From positions 248,001 to 312,000 of the forward strand of contig CBDCEX010000016.1 of NCBI GenBank assembly GCA_965216025.1: 64,000 bases of DNA, in the 5' to 3' direction. This document shows, piece by piece, positions 54,283-63,295 of the stretch. Position 1 is the first letter of the stretch, and every line of letters begins with the position of its first letter. A model generated the notes under the pieces. That model was not told the origin of the DNA, did no database searches, and saw nothing but the letters and a program-made list of their open reading frames with translations. Both the position numbers and the translations under genes were made by a program. Source of the DNA: JADFQT01 sp965216025 (lineage in GTDB: Bacteria > Chloroflexota > Dehalococcoidia > Lucifugimonadales > UBA3495).

Positions 54283-54951
54283 ATGAATCCAGAAATCAAC
54301 GCCATATGGGAACACATGCGAGAACTCGGGCTCAGTGCTCTCGCGCATGCAAACCGTCACGCGGCGTACGACGATATTGAGAATCCACGCTGGCATGAGT
54401 TGTCTGTTCTTCAGGCTGCACACGCCGCAGAACTCCTGATCAAGGCACGGATAGCTCAGGAGCACCCCCTGCTAATTTTCGAGCAGCTCCCTCGCTCAAC
54501 CCAGGCCGCCGGAACCACACTTGATCTTGAGGATCTTTTCAGTCAGTGGAGGACACTACAGTGGTCGGATCTCCCTGAACGGCTTTGGGCGGCAACGGGC
54601 GTCGCCCTTCCGGGCCGGTCTTGTTTCGAACAATTCGGAAAGCTCCGAAACATGATTCAGCACTTTGCTGCCCCTCCAACATGTGACGCCAGCGCGGAGA
54701 CTCTGCGGTTTGTATTTGAAGTCGTCGATCCGTTAATAAACAACAGTTGGGGGTTATTTGCGGTCGATTGGGATGAAGACTACGAGCCTTACTTGTACTT
54801 TGTATCTGCACTCGTGCATCACGAGATCCTTTTTCTTGTTTCCCCTTGCGCGGCCAAAAGATTCGAAGATTGGGACGTCGACTGGTCAGGCGTGGGCCAG
54901 GAATACCGAGAGGAAATTCACGAACGTGTGGTACGAGCGAAGGCAAGCTAA
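54283..54951 (+). CDS. HEPN-like protein with RNxxxH motif
   Basis: ATG 54283 is preferred (CAGGAGAG 12 bases upstream) over an upstream TTG. The 222-residue helical protein has HELSVLQAAHAAELLIKARI (about residues 40-60) and FEQFGKLRNMIQHFAAPP (about 120-137) with R-N-x3-H, the core of HEPN ribonucleases. C-terminal half is aromatic-rich (WGLFAVDWDEDYEPYLYFVS). Such proteins act as RNases in toxin-antitoxin or abortive infection systems, but standalone members are often uncharacterised. It sits between trmI and the HD gene, with no nucleotidyltransferase partner. Confidence 0.55.
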   Translation: MNPEINAIWEHMRELGLSALAHANRHAAYDDIENPRWHELSVLQAAHAAELLIKARIAQEHPLLIFEQLPRSTQAAGTTLDLEDLFSQWRTLQWSDLPERLWAATGVALPGRSCFEQFGKLRNMIQHFAAPPTCDASAETLRFVFEVVDPLINNSWGLFAVDWDEDYEPYLYFVSALVHHEILFLVSPCAAKRFEDWDVDWSGVGQEYREEIHERVVRAKAS

Positions 54952-55063
54952 CAAGGCGTTGTGTCGGACTAGGCATGTGCTGTGCTCTTACCGAGGCCTT
55001 GGCGGCGACCCTGACTGTACCGGGATGGATGGTATTTCGGAGGGTATTTCGGAGGGTATTTCG

Positions 55064-55629
55064 ATGGATATGATGGACCGAGAACAGACTATTGGTTTTT
55101 GCGCCAGCGCGTAAAAACCGAGATGCTGATGAAGCACCTGCTGACGGTGGAAGCTTCCATGCGGGGTTACGCCCGCAAGTATGGAGAGGATGAAGACCGC
55201 TGGGGTATCGCCGGGCTGCTTCACGACTTCGACTGGGAGATTTGCCCTACTCCGGAGGATCATCCCACCTTTGGCTCAGAGATTTTGCGGCATCAGGGTT
55301 ATCCCGAGGATATCATCCGCGCGGTGCTGACCCACGGCGAACACACGGGCATTCCCCGCGAGTCGTTAATGAAGCACACGCTTTTCGCGGTGGATGAGCT
55401 TTCCGGCTTTATCCGGGCGGTGGCTTTGGTCCGGCCTTCCAAAAGCCTCGATGACGTTACGCCGCGCTCGGTGCGCCGGAAGATGCGCGATAAAAGCTTT
55501 GCCAAGGATGTGAATCGCGAAGACATCATGAAGGGCACCGAGGAATTGGGGGTTGATTTGGACGAACACATCAGCTTCATCGTGGAGAGCATGAAACCGA
55601 TAGCCGGGCAGATTGACCTGAATGCCTGA
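55064..55629 (+). pseudogene. HD-domain phosphohydrolase with one-base frameshift
   Basis: The start ATG 55064 reads MDMMDREQTIGF, then a T5 run (55096-55100) causes a shift; one more T would join it to LRQRVKTEMLMKHLLTVEAS. The remaining frame (55099-55629) is a complete HD domain: MRGYARKYGEDEDRWGIAGL, LHDFDWEICPTPEDHPTFGS, then AVLTHGEHTGI and SLMKHTLFAVDELSGFIRAV. HD proteins of this type hydrolyse phosphate esters of nucleotides. Either a pseudogene or a homopolymer sequencing error. Three tandem 12-base GGTATTTCGGAG units lie at 55031-55063. Confidence 0.75.
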
Positions 55630-55682
55630 ATGAATAAGGGATCGCCATATTGGCGCCCATCGTCCGGGGCCGGAGCCAGGGT

Positions 55683-57062
55683 CTAGGCCGGGCCGGGGGG
55701 CCAGAGCTTTGCCAAGTTTATTTCGGCCTCTGCTCGCGGGTATCGGCCTTCCAGAAAAGGCAGATGATCCCTGGTTAATAAGGGCACCGGAAGTCCTTCG
55801 GACCGTGCTAAATCACCTTTGGCTAAATCATCTTCCGGGCCTTGGTCTCGGTCCGGGGCGGGTTCGAACCCCCAGAGTCCTGGCTTGCCAACATTTTTCC
55901 CTTGCACCAATACCTTGAAGTCCCCCAGACCGCCAATGCGTGCCAGGTCCAGGATACCGGCCCGGTTGGCCTGCGTCTGCTGCTGGGAGAGATTCAGACC
56001 TCCCAGTCTTCGTTGCCATTCCCCCAGCCCCAGGCTGCGCAGGAAATCGCTCTGCCGGGTGTAACCTACCAGTCCCAAGCCGTGGGCGCGGCCGGCCTGT
56101 ACCACAGCAGTGAAATCCACCTGGGCAGTTATGTCCTGCGACCCGACATGCCGGAAGGGATCATCAGTTTGGGTATGACGATAATAAGTGGTCAACGTCC
56201 CATCGGGCCGTTCTTCCGCTGAGTAAAGCTGGGTAGCCGTTTTTCCATAATCCACCGTGAGCACGAAGCCCGATTCCAGAGCCGCGGCGATCTCTCCGGC
56301 CCAGCGGTCGATTCCCAAATTAATCTCGGCTACCTGTCCTTCCGCCAACTCCACTCCCTCACTTCCCAGCCGCCGCTGCAACTCGGGACAGGACGGCTCC
56401 CCCAAGGTTTCGACCAGCTGGCGGTCCCGAAGAGCGACGCAGACCTCCTGTAACCTTCCCCGCCGGAGCTTGACCTGATGCACCGGAAAGGCATCCAACA
56501 GCTCGTTGGACAGGATGCACCCTCGCACTCCGGACAGGGGGATTCCGTAACTCGGGTCGCGGCTGCTGGTTGGAGAGTCCGCGCTAACCCCAGCAGTGGG
56601 GACCGCGGCGGCTATTCTGGAAACTTTTGGTGCATCCTGAAACGGGGGTAAGGCAGTCTCCAGCCCGGGGACGGCTCCAATGTCCAGGCAGAGGTAACGG
56701 AGGGAGCGACGAAACTTAGGCAACAAATGAGCGCTGTAGCTCAGAATATCGCGGGCCAACAGACCATTGCCGGCGCCCATTTCCACTACGGTGAAGGGTT
56801 GGGGTCGGTCCAGCAGATGCCACATCTGGAGCAGCTGGACCGCCAGCAACGCGCCGAAAGCCGGATGAACCGAAGGACTGGTGTAGTAATCCCCCGATGC
56901 TCCGACGGGAGATCGGCCCTGGTAGTAGCCTCCTTGGGGCCAGAAAAGGGCAACCTCCATAAACTCGACGAAGGTGATTGAGCCGCGTGCTTCGATTCGG
57001 CGGCGGATTTCTTTTTCGGCTGCCGCTGCGCTTCCATTTGCTGGCATTTGAACCCGGGCCAT
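55683..57062 (-). CDS. SAM-dependent methyltransferase, MidA/NDUFAF7 family
   Basis: A 459-residue protein. ALFWPQGGYYQGRSPVGASG followed by DYYTSPSVHPAFGALLAVQL is the family hallmark, then TVVEMGAGNGLLARDILSYS (SAM loop), GCILSNELLDAFPVHQVKLR and GFVLTVDYGKTATQLYSAEE with GTLTTYYRHT and DITAQVDFTAV. In eukaryotes the homologue methylates an arginine of a complex I subunit; the bacterial substrate is not known. About 30 extra residues at the C-terminus are unassigned. It follows the citrate synthase gene on the same strand after a terminator. Confidence 0.88.
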   Translation of the reverse strand: MARVQMPANGSAAAAEKEIRRRIEARGSITFVEFMEVALFWPQGGYYQGRSPVGASGDYYTSPSVHPAFGALLAVQLLQMWHLLDRPQPFTVVEMGAGNGLLARDILSYSAHLLPKFRRSLRYLCLDIGAVPGLETALPPFQDAPKVSRIAAAVPTAGVSADSPTSSRDPSYGIPLSGVRGCILSNELLDAFPVHQVKLRRGRLQEVCVALRDRQLVETLGEPSCPELQRRLGSEGVELAEGQVAEINLGIDRWAGEIAAALESGFVLTVDYGKTATQLYSAEERPDGTLTTYYRHTQTDDPFRHVGSQDITAQVDFTAVVQAGRAHGLGLVGYTRQSDFLRSLGLGEWQRRLGGLNLSQQQTQANRAGILDLARIGGLGDFKVLVQGKNVGKPGLWGFEPAPDRDQGPEDDLAKGDLARSEGLPVPLLTRDHLPFLEGRYPRAEAEINLAKLWPPGPA

Positions 57063-57125
57063 TTGAGTCCGCCTTTTTTATTTACTCAGCATCGGTGGCC
57101 GATGCGCGTAAAACATTTTAAACAC

Positions 57126-57156
57126 AAAAAGAGAGGGGACCCTGCGGCCCCCCTTC
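57126..57156 (-). terminator. Rho-independent terminator after citrate synthase
   Basis: On the reverse strand GGGGGGCC GCAG GGTCCCCTC is followed by TCTTTTTGTG. A GC-rich stem plus T-run 24 bases after the citrate synthase stop makes this a convincing terminator, separating it from the MidA gene. Confidence 0.8.
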
Positions 57157-57179
57157 GATTGTTATATGCTGCTAGAAGA

Positions 57180-58313
57180 TTACCCCCTTTGCTCGATGGG
57201 GACATACTCCAAGTCCATTTCCCCGGTGTACTCCAGCAGGGGCCGGATGAGAATATTATCCTCGTATTGCTCGACACATTGCAGAGTCCAGCCGGGGATG
57301 CGTCCCAACGCGAAGATGGGGATGAAGATATCTTCGGGAAAGCCAAGCAGGTAGTAAATTGAGCCGGCGAAGAAGTCCACGTTGACGAAGATGCCGCGAG
57401 AGCGGTAGGGCACCATCGCCTCTTCTTCAACGTAGGTCAAAATCTGGAACCAATGAGGCTGCCCCATCTTTTCGCTCAAGGCTCGGGAGCGCTCCCTGAG
57501 GTGGCGGGCCCGGGGGTCTTCGGCGCGATACACCCGGTGCCCGAAGCCCATTATCCGGCCGCCGTTATCGAGAATATTACGGCAGTATTCCGCGGCATTC
57601 TCCGGGTGGCCAATTTCCAAGGCCATTTTCATGACTTCTTCGGCGGCGCCGCCGTGGGCGGGGCCTTTCAAGACACCGACACCGGTGACGATGGCCGAGT
57701 GGAGATCTGAGATGGTGGCGGCGGTAACCCGAGCACCAAAGGAAGAGGCATTGGCCCCGTGCTCGGCGTGGAGGATAAAGTCCACGTCCAACAACTTGGT
57801 CGTCTCCTCATCGGGAAGCTGGTCAAACATCATGTAGAGGAAATTACCGGCATGGTTCAAGTCTGGATTGGGCGCGATCGGTTCTAGCCCTTGTCGCAGC
57901 CGGTGGTGGGCCGCCACCAGGGTGGGTCCCACCGCTGTAAGACGAACTCCCTTTCGGATGGTAGCTTCCGGCGAGTTATCGTCTACCTCCGGGTCAAAGG
58001 CGGAAAGCGCAGAGATGCCGGTTCGGAGGGCATCCATTGGGTGGGCTGTCTTGACCAGGTCCAGCACCTGGATAACGTCGTCGGGTATCCTCCGGTTGGC
58101 CCGCAGAGTATTATCGAATTCCTGTAGCTCCTGCTGGCTAGGAAGTTTCCCGTACAAGAGTAAGTAGACTACTTCTTCGAAGGTCGATTTCTCCGCCAGA
58201 TCGTGAATGTCATAGCCACGGTAGAGTAGCTTGCCCTCCTCACCGTCAATGAAGCTAGACTTGGTGGTGTCAAGATAGACATCCTTCAGTCCCTTCATAA
58301 TCTCGGGGGCCAT
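57180..58313 (-). CDS. gltA: Citrate synthase
   Basis: A 377-residue enzyme condensing acetyl-CoA and oxaloacetate. KLLYRGYDIHDLAEKSTFEE begins the family pattern. Catalytic residues appear in VDFILHAEHGANASSFGARV (substrate His), LKGPAHGGAAEEVMKMALEI (catalytic His), GFGHRVYRAEDPRARHL (oxaloacetate-binding) and VDFFAGSIYYLLGFPEDIFI (catalytic Asp nearby). Length and motifs fit the short hexamer/dimer type that includes 2-methylcitrate synthases, and specificity cannot be told apart here. AAGGAGGAAG lies 5 bases before ATG. Confidence 0.94.
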   Translation of the reverse strand: MAPEIMKGLKDVYLDTTKSSFIDGEEGKLLYRGYDIHDLAEKSTFEEVVYLLLYGKLPSQQELQEFDNTLRANRRIPDDVIQVLDLVKTAHPMDALRTGISALSAFDPEVDDNSPEATIRKGVRLTAVGPTLVAAHHRLRQGLEPIAPNPDLNHAGNFLYMMFDQLPDEETTKLLDVDFILHAEHGANASSFGARVTAATISDLHSAIVTGVGVLKGPAHGGAAEEVMKMALEIGHPENAAEYCRNILDNGGRIMGFGHRVYRAEDPRARHLRERSRALSEKMGQPHWFQILTYVEEEAMVPYRSRGIFVNVDFFAGSIYYLLGFPEDIFIPIFALGRIPGWTLQCVEQYEDNILIRPLLEYTGEMDLEYVPIEQRG

Positions 58314-58555
58314 GCCTACTTCCTCCTTCCCAGTATCTCTCTACCCGATATCTCCCCGTGCTGGCCCCACTTATGAGTAGGCGCCGCGGAGGGAAAAACT
58401 CGCCACGGGGATACCAGCCTGAACCTAAGAAATCTCAGTGGGGGATTGGGCCGATTTTAGCAATAGGCCCCAGGGGTGTCAAGCTAAGGTTAGCTGAACT
58501 ACGCTGCCAACCCAAGGTCGGCGGAAAACCTCCCGCAGGTATTGAAAGGTTTTTT

Positions 58556-58800
58556 CAATTGTCATTGCGAGGGCCGCGGGCCCGAAGCAATCTCAAGATG
58601 GTGCGGCGGGATTGCTTCGCAGAGTTAATCCTGAGCTCAGCCAAAGGACTGCTCTGTAAATATCCCGTTCGCCCTTCGGGAGCCTCAGGACGAAGGGGAT
58701 CCCTACCGCTCGTGGTGAGCCCGTCGAACCAAGATCCGAGGGGAATCCATTTTCATCTGTAGGTAGCGCTCCGCCGGAGCATGATAACTCGCAATGACAC
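58556..58800. repeat. Composite intergenic repeats
   Basis: The 530-base gap between gltA and IS66 holds TTGTCATTGCGAGGGCCGCG then GGCCCGAAGCAATCTC (58559-58595), GATTGCTTCGCAGAG (58610), GTAGCGCTCCGCCGGAGC (58764) and CTCGCAATGACAC (58788): two arms of the CATTGCGAGG repeat enclosing other repeats. No gene is seen. Confidence 0.65.
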
Positions 58801-58825
58801 TGGGGAGAACCGAAAGACCCTGCTG

Positions 58826-60256
58826 GTAACTGTTCAGACTTGATGAGGTGAATTGGCTCAAAGCCGTTGGAAAAACGCTGGCATGGCCGGGGGAGTTGTG
58901 GCATACCAGGGAGGTGGACACTGAACTAGACCTGAACGCGGCGAGTCGCGAAACTCTGCTGGAGATAATTGCCGGCCAGCGGGCAGTCATTGCCGATTTG
59001 CAAAGGCGGATTGGGGTTCTGGAATCCCGTCCCAACCGGCGCGGGTCGTCGGGGATGCCGGGTAATCAGCCGCACTCCAGCCGGCAAGCGCCGGAGAAAA
59101 AGGAGCCCAGAAAGCCGCGCCGCCATGGCTTCGCCCGCCAGCGCATGACTCCTACCCAGCGGGTGGAGCATGCCGTGGCGGTCTGTCCCGACTGCGGGAC
59201 TCACCTGAACGGCGGATGGGTACAGCGAACTCGGGAAGTCATTGAGCTACCGGTGGCTCCGGTAGAAGTGACCGAGCACGCCCTGGTAGCCCGCATCTGT
59301 CCGGTATGCCAGCGGCGCCGGCTGCCCAAAGAGGCCCTGCAGGGGGTGGTTCTGGGCCAGCAGCGCCTGGGGGTCAATCTGGTAAGCCTGATGGTGACCC
59401 TGCGGGAGGAGGGACGGTTGCCCATAAGAATCATCCAATGGTACCTGGAGACCGTCCATCAGTTGCACCTGAGTGTTGGTGCCATCGTCCAGGCCGTCCA
59501 TGGAGTAGCCCGTCAGGCTGAGACGGCGGTGCGAGAGGTGCTCGAGCAAGTCCGCGCCAGTCCCGTGGTGCAGGGCGACGAAACCGGCTGGCGCCAGGAC
59601 GGGAGCAACGGCTATGTTTGGACCTTCAGCACTCCCAGCGAACGATACTTCCTGCGTCGGGGTCGGGATAAGGGGGTGGTGGATGAGGTGCTGGATTCCT
59701 CCTTCAGCGGAGTGTTGGTCAGTGATTTCTACGCCGCCTATAACCACTACCCGGGCCTGAAGCAACGGTGCTGGGCTCATCTGCTGCGGGATATCCATGA
59801 CCTGAAAGGGTTGTACCCAGAAGACGCTGGGCTGGCTCAGTGGGCCGAGGCGGTTCACCAGGTCTACACGGAGGCCAAGGCCTCGGTCCTTCCCCGAGCC
59901 CAGCCAGGCCATCGCACCCAGCTAATGCTGGAGGAGAAACTAATGGTCTTGGCGCGGCCTTTCCTTAAAGATCCCCTGGCGGTTCAGGCCAAGCTCTGCC
60001 GGCGCATGGAACGGTTCATCAAGGAACTGTTTGTCTTCGTGTCGGACCCAGCCGTGCCCTCAGACAACAACGCCGCCGAGCGGAGCCTGCGGCATCTGGT
60101 AACCAGTCGCAAGATCAGCGGCGGCACCCGCTCAGGGCAGGGCACCGACAGCAAGATGACCTTGGCATCCCTCTTTGGCACCTGGCGGGCTAGAGGTCTC
60201 AATCCCCTCCTGGAATGCCGCCGGTTGCTCGCTTCCCCTCAAATCTGAACACTTAC
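58826..60256 (+). mobile_element. IS66-family insertion sequence (1431 bp)
   Basis: Ends GTAACTGTTCAGACTTGA and, inverted, GTAAGTGTTCAGATTTGA. Perfect 8-bp duplications CCCTGCTG at 58818-58825 and 60257-60264. GTAA ends and 8-bp duplication are the IS66 pattern. No TnpA/TnpB accessory genes, as in short IS66 relatives. Confidence 0.93.
58848..60248 (+). CDS. IS66-family transposase (TnpC-like)
   Basis: A 466-residue intact transposase. The N-terminal leucine-rich helix (LLEIIAGQRAVIADLQRRIG) precedes the zinc-finger-like CPDCGTHLNGG and RICPVCQRRRLP, then VVQGDETGWRQDGSNGYVWT (Asp), VLVSDFYAAYNHYPGLKQRC WAH (Asp) and PSDNNAAERSLRHLVTSRKI (Glu). GTG/ATG near 58848 follows TGATGAG. No frameshift. 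Confidence 0.93.
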   Translation: MNWLKAVGKTLAWPGELWHTREVDTELDLNAASRETLLEIIAGQRAVIADLQRRIGVLESRPNRRGSSGMPGNQPHSSRQAPEKKEPRKPRRHGFARQRMTPTQRVEHAVAVCPDCGTHLNGGWVQRTREVIELPVAPVEVTEHALVARICPVCQRRRLPKEALQGVVLGQQRLGVNLVSLMVTLREEGRLPIRIIQWYLETVHQLHLSVGAIVQAVHGVARQAETAVREVLEQVRASPVVQGDETGWRQDGSNGYVWTFSTPSERYFLRRGRDKGVVDEVLDSSFSGVLVSDFYAAYNHYPGLKQRCWAHLLRDIHDLKGLYPEDAGLAQWAEAVHQVYTEAKASVLPRAQPGHRTQLMLEEKLMVLARPFLKDPLAVQAKLCRRMERFIKELFVFVSDPAVPSDNNAAERSLRHLVTSRKISGGTRSGQGTDSKMTLASLFGTWRARGLNPLLECRRLLASPQI

Positions 60257-60371
60257 CCCTGCTGGTATCTATAAAAATATTGACAAGGGTCGACTATCTA
60301 AAAGATAATAGCTACTATTATGGAGAAGTTCATCTCAAACTGGAGACCTTAAAAACTAGGGAGGAAGGAAA

Positions 60372-61769
60372 ATGGCCAATCAGGAAATCGCGTTGATGGC
60401 GCATCTGATGCGGCGAGCCGGTTTCGGGGCAACCCGGGAGGAGCTGGAGGAACGCGCCGCCAAGGGCTACGAAGCCACGGTGGAAGAGCTGCTCAATTCC
60501 GAATCTCAACCGGCGCTGGACCGGTTTGAGCTGGTTCGGTATCACCCCTGGACGTGGAAGCCCGGCACTTTGCCCGGCATGGGAGCCGTGGAATGGCTGT
60601 GGTACATGGTTAACACCAAGCGGCCGCTGGAAGAGAAGATGACCCTGTTCTGGCATCATCTTTTCGCCACGGGTGTTTCCAAGGTGGACCATTACGACGA
60701 GATAACCGCCATGGTTGCCACCTTCCGAGAGAAGGGGATGGGCAGCTACCGGGACCTGCTGCTGGACATGGCCAAGAATCCGGCCATGATTTACTGGCTG
60801 GATAACTGCGAGAACCACGCCGGCGCCGTCAATGAAAACTGGGGAAGGGAGCTGCTGGAGCTGTTCAGCATGGGTGTGGGCAACTACACCGAGGTGGACG
60901 TCAGGGAAGTCTCCCGGGCCTTTACCGGGTGGACCATAGAACCCAAGCTGCCCCGAGGGCCCATTGGGCGCCACGATTGGCACTTCACCTATCGGGCGGA
61001 TGACCATGACGATGGCGAGAAGTCATTCCTTGGTGAGACGGGCAATTTTGACGGCGAGGATGTCATCGACATCATCTGCGCCCATCCGGCTTCCACCTCC
61101 TTCATCGCCCGCCATCTCTACAACTTCTTCGTAGCGGACGAAGCACAGGTGCCAGCGTGGGCCGTCACCCCGCCTCAGGACCAGGCTGCCATCGATACAT
61201 TGGCCGACGCGCTGGTGGATTCTGGTTACGACATCCGCTCTACCCTGCGGGTGCTTTTCAATTCCGACTTCTTCAAAAACGCCCACTTTGCCCGCCTGAA
61301 GAGTCCGGCGGAAGTAGTGGTAGGTACCCTGAAGCTGGTGGGTGGATTTGAATTTCCGGCCCCGGGCATTGGCGAAATGTCCCGGCAGCCCAGCTACATG
61401 GGACAGGACCTCCTGAACCCGCCCAGCGTGGAAGGCTGGCACACCGGCACGGAATGGATCAATAGCGGTTCGCTGATGAGAAGGATCAACTTTACCGCCG
61501 ACATGGTGGGTGATACCAGCCGTCCCGGGGTGCAGTCCATGATTAACCGGCTCAAGCAGCGGGACAGCCAAACCCCCGAGGCTTTTGTGGACGCCTGCCT
61601 GGAGCTGATGGGGCCGCTGGAGGTAAACCAGGAGACCCGGCAGGAACTGGTGGACCACGCCAAGATTGGCGGTAACTTGAATTGGGCATCCGATGCCGCC
61701 GGTTCTTCGGAACGCGTTGGTGAATTATTGCAGCTGATAGTCTCCACAAGAGATTACCAATACGCCTAA
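60372..61769 (+). CDS. DUF1800 family protein
   Basis: A 465-residue protein. HLMRRAGFGATREELEERAA opens the family pattern. MTLFWHHLFATGVSKVDHYD, NENWGRELLELFSMGVGNYT, DVREVSRAFTGWTIEP and HPASTSFIARHLYNFFVADE are conserved DUF1800 blocks. Function is not established; the family almost always pairs with DUF1501. GGGAGGAAAA precedes the ATG. No N-terminal signal peptide is visible, so this member looks cytoplasmic. The DUF1501 gene follows after 53 bases. Confidence 0.93.
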   Translation: MANQEIALMAHLMRRAGFGATREELEERAAKGYEATVEELLNSESQPALDRFELVRYHPWTWKPGTLPGMGAVEWLWYMVNTKRPLEEKMTLFWHHLFATGVSKVDHYDEITAMVATFREKGMGSYRDLLLDMAKNPAMIYWLDNCENHAGAVNENWGRELLELFSMGVGNYTEVDVREVSRAFTGWTIEPKLPRGPIGRHDWHFTYRADDHDDGEKSFLGETGNFDGEDVIDIICAHPASTSFIARHLYNFFVADEAQVPAWAVTPPQDQAAIDTLADALVDSGYDIRSTLRVLFNSDFFKNAHFARLKSPAEVVVGTLKLVGGFEFPAPGIGEMSRQPSYMGQDLLNPPSVEGWHTGTEWINSGSLMRRINFTADMVGDTSRPGVQSMINRLKQRDSQTPEAFVDACLELMGPLEVNQETRQELVDHAKIGGNLNWASDAAGSSERVGELLQLIVSTRDYQYA

Positions 61770-61822
61770 GGGTCCGGTAAGCTCCCGATAATGCCCTCGA
61801 CACAGCCAAGGAGGATATAGCA

Positions 61823-62950
61823 ATGGCTTCAACCAAGAAGGATCCGGTAGTGGTGGTGCTTCAGCTTACCGGCGGAAATGATTACATGAACACCGTGATC
61901 CCCTATACGGATCCACGGTATCGCGACAACCGCCCGGCCGTTGGGGTAGCCGAAGACCGAATTTTACCGATCAGCGAAAAGATTGGATTCCACCCGGAAA
62001 TGGGCCCGATGAAGCGGCTTTACGAGCAAGGGAAAATGGCCATTATTCATGGCGTTGGTTACAAGAACTCCCCCCGCTCCCATTTCCGCTCCATGGACAT
62101 CTGGCACACCTGCGAGCCGGACAAGCTGGGAACGGAGGGCTGGCTGGGACGGGCGACCAAGGAGTTGGACCCCAACAAGGAGAATGTTGTAACCGCGGTT
62201 AGCTTTGGTCCCAGTCTGCCCCGAGCCTTGGCCCTGCCCGGCGTGCCGGTGGCCTGTGTGGACAATCTGGATACCTTTGGCATGCTGCCAGGCATCACTG
62301 AAACCGAACAACGAAGCAAAATACTGGACCGGTTTACCCGCCTTTACTCCCCTACAATTGGTAGCGGCTTTGTAATGGATTACCTGAGCCAGACCGGCCT
62401 GGACTCCCTCAAGGCGGCCGACATTCTCAAGGTGGCTCCGGTTCAATATACCTCGACGGTGGAATATCCCGATACGCCGTTAGCTCGCAAGCTGCGAGGG
62501 GTAGCGCAGGTGCACATGGCGGATCTGGGCACCCGGGTCTTGTACTGCGACCACGGCAGCTTCGACAGCCACTCCAACCAGGTCGGGATGCACGACAAGC
62601 TGTGGCACGACGTCTCCAACGCTGTTGAGAGCTTCTTTGACGACCTGAGAGAGCACGATGCCGGCGATAACGTCATAATGTTGCTCTTCACCGAATTCGG
62701 ACGCCGGGTGCACGACAACGGGTCGGGCACTGACCACGGCGCGGCTGGCGCGGCCTTCGTCATCGGCGAAGGGATCAAGGGCGGGGAATACGGCGAGTTT
62801 CCCTCCACCAATCCGGAGGACTTGGAGCAGGGTGACCTGGTACCCAACCTGGATTTCAGGGGCCTTTACTCCACCATTCTCGAGGATTGGATGGGTCTAG
62901 ATGCCAACCCCCTGGTCGGTGGCAATTTCGAAAAACCCAGCTTTGTCTAA
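61823..62950 (+). CDS. DUF1501 family protein
   Basis: A 375-residue alkaline-phosphatase/sulfatase-like fold protein. VVVVLQLTGGNDYMNTVIPY opens the family pattern, then IIHGVGYKNSPRSHFRSMDI WHT, DHGSFDSHSNQVGMHDKLWH, MLLFTEFGRRVHDNGSGTDH GAAG. Metal-ligand-like Asp/His residues are in GSFDSHSNQ and GRRVxxNxxxGTDHG. Many DUF1501 proteins carry a Tat signal; here the protein starts directly at the fold (MASTKKDPVVVVL), so secretion is unlikely. AGGAGGATATAGCA precedes the ATG. Probably one operon with DUF1800. Confidence 0.92.
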   Translation: MASTKKDPVVVVLQLTGGNDYMNTVIPYTDPRYRDNRPAVGVAEDRILPISEKIGFHPEMGPMKRLYEQGKMAIIHGVGYKNSPRSHFRSMDIWHTCEPDKLGTEGWLGRATKELDPNKENVVTAVSFGPSLPRALALPGVPVACVDNLDTFGMLPGITETEQRSKILDRFTRLYSPTIGSGFVMDYLSQTGLDSLKAADILKVAPVQYTSTVEYPDTPLARKLRGVAQVHMADLGTRVLYCDHGSFDSHSNQVGMHDKLWHDVSNAVESFFDDLREHDAGDNVIMLLFTEFGRRVHDNGSGTDHGAAGAAFVIGEGIKGGEYGEFPSTNPEDLEQGDLVPNLDFRGLYSTILEDWMGLDANPLVGGNFEKPSFV

Positions 62951-63024
62951 AAGGGCGTTTTTAATAAGCCTGACGCCTTGTCCACACTGGCATAAAAGAG
63001 TACGCATCCTGATATGGCCTGATA

Positions 63025-63115
63025 AGAGCCCCTTCTCCCCTTGTGGGAGAAGGTTGGGATGAGGGTGATACCCCTCACCTCACTCCTCTCCCACAAGGGG
63101 AGAGGATGCCGAAGC
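63025..63115. repeat. Nested CCCCTTCTCCCC palindromes
   Basis: CCCCTTCTCCCCTTGTGGGA then GAAGGTTGGGATGAGGG, followed by its inverted partner CCCTCACCTC...CTCTCCCACAAGGGGAGAGG. This is a large intergenic inverted repeat in the 345-base gap after the DUF1501 gene, and it could also act as a terminator. No gene is present in the gap. Confidence 0.65.
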
Positions 63116-63295
63116 CCAAAACGGAATGACAGCTTGTGACTGGAAGTCAAGAAACTTATTAAACACCCTATGAGTAGCCTAGCCAAGTAATAGCCAAAAA
63201 GGGGGCCAGGGACTCGAGTCTTCTGGCCCTCTGTGATAAAGCACCAGTTACAGGATAGCTCCAATAGTAAAATTATCACCTTTAGGGAGGGCCAA

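Noticed and set aside
55846..55880. GGGTTCGAACCCC, resembling a tRNA T-arm
   Set aside because: It lies inside the MidA coding region, and no acceptor, D or anticodon arm can be built around it.
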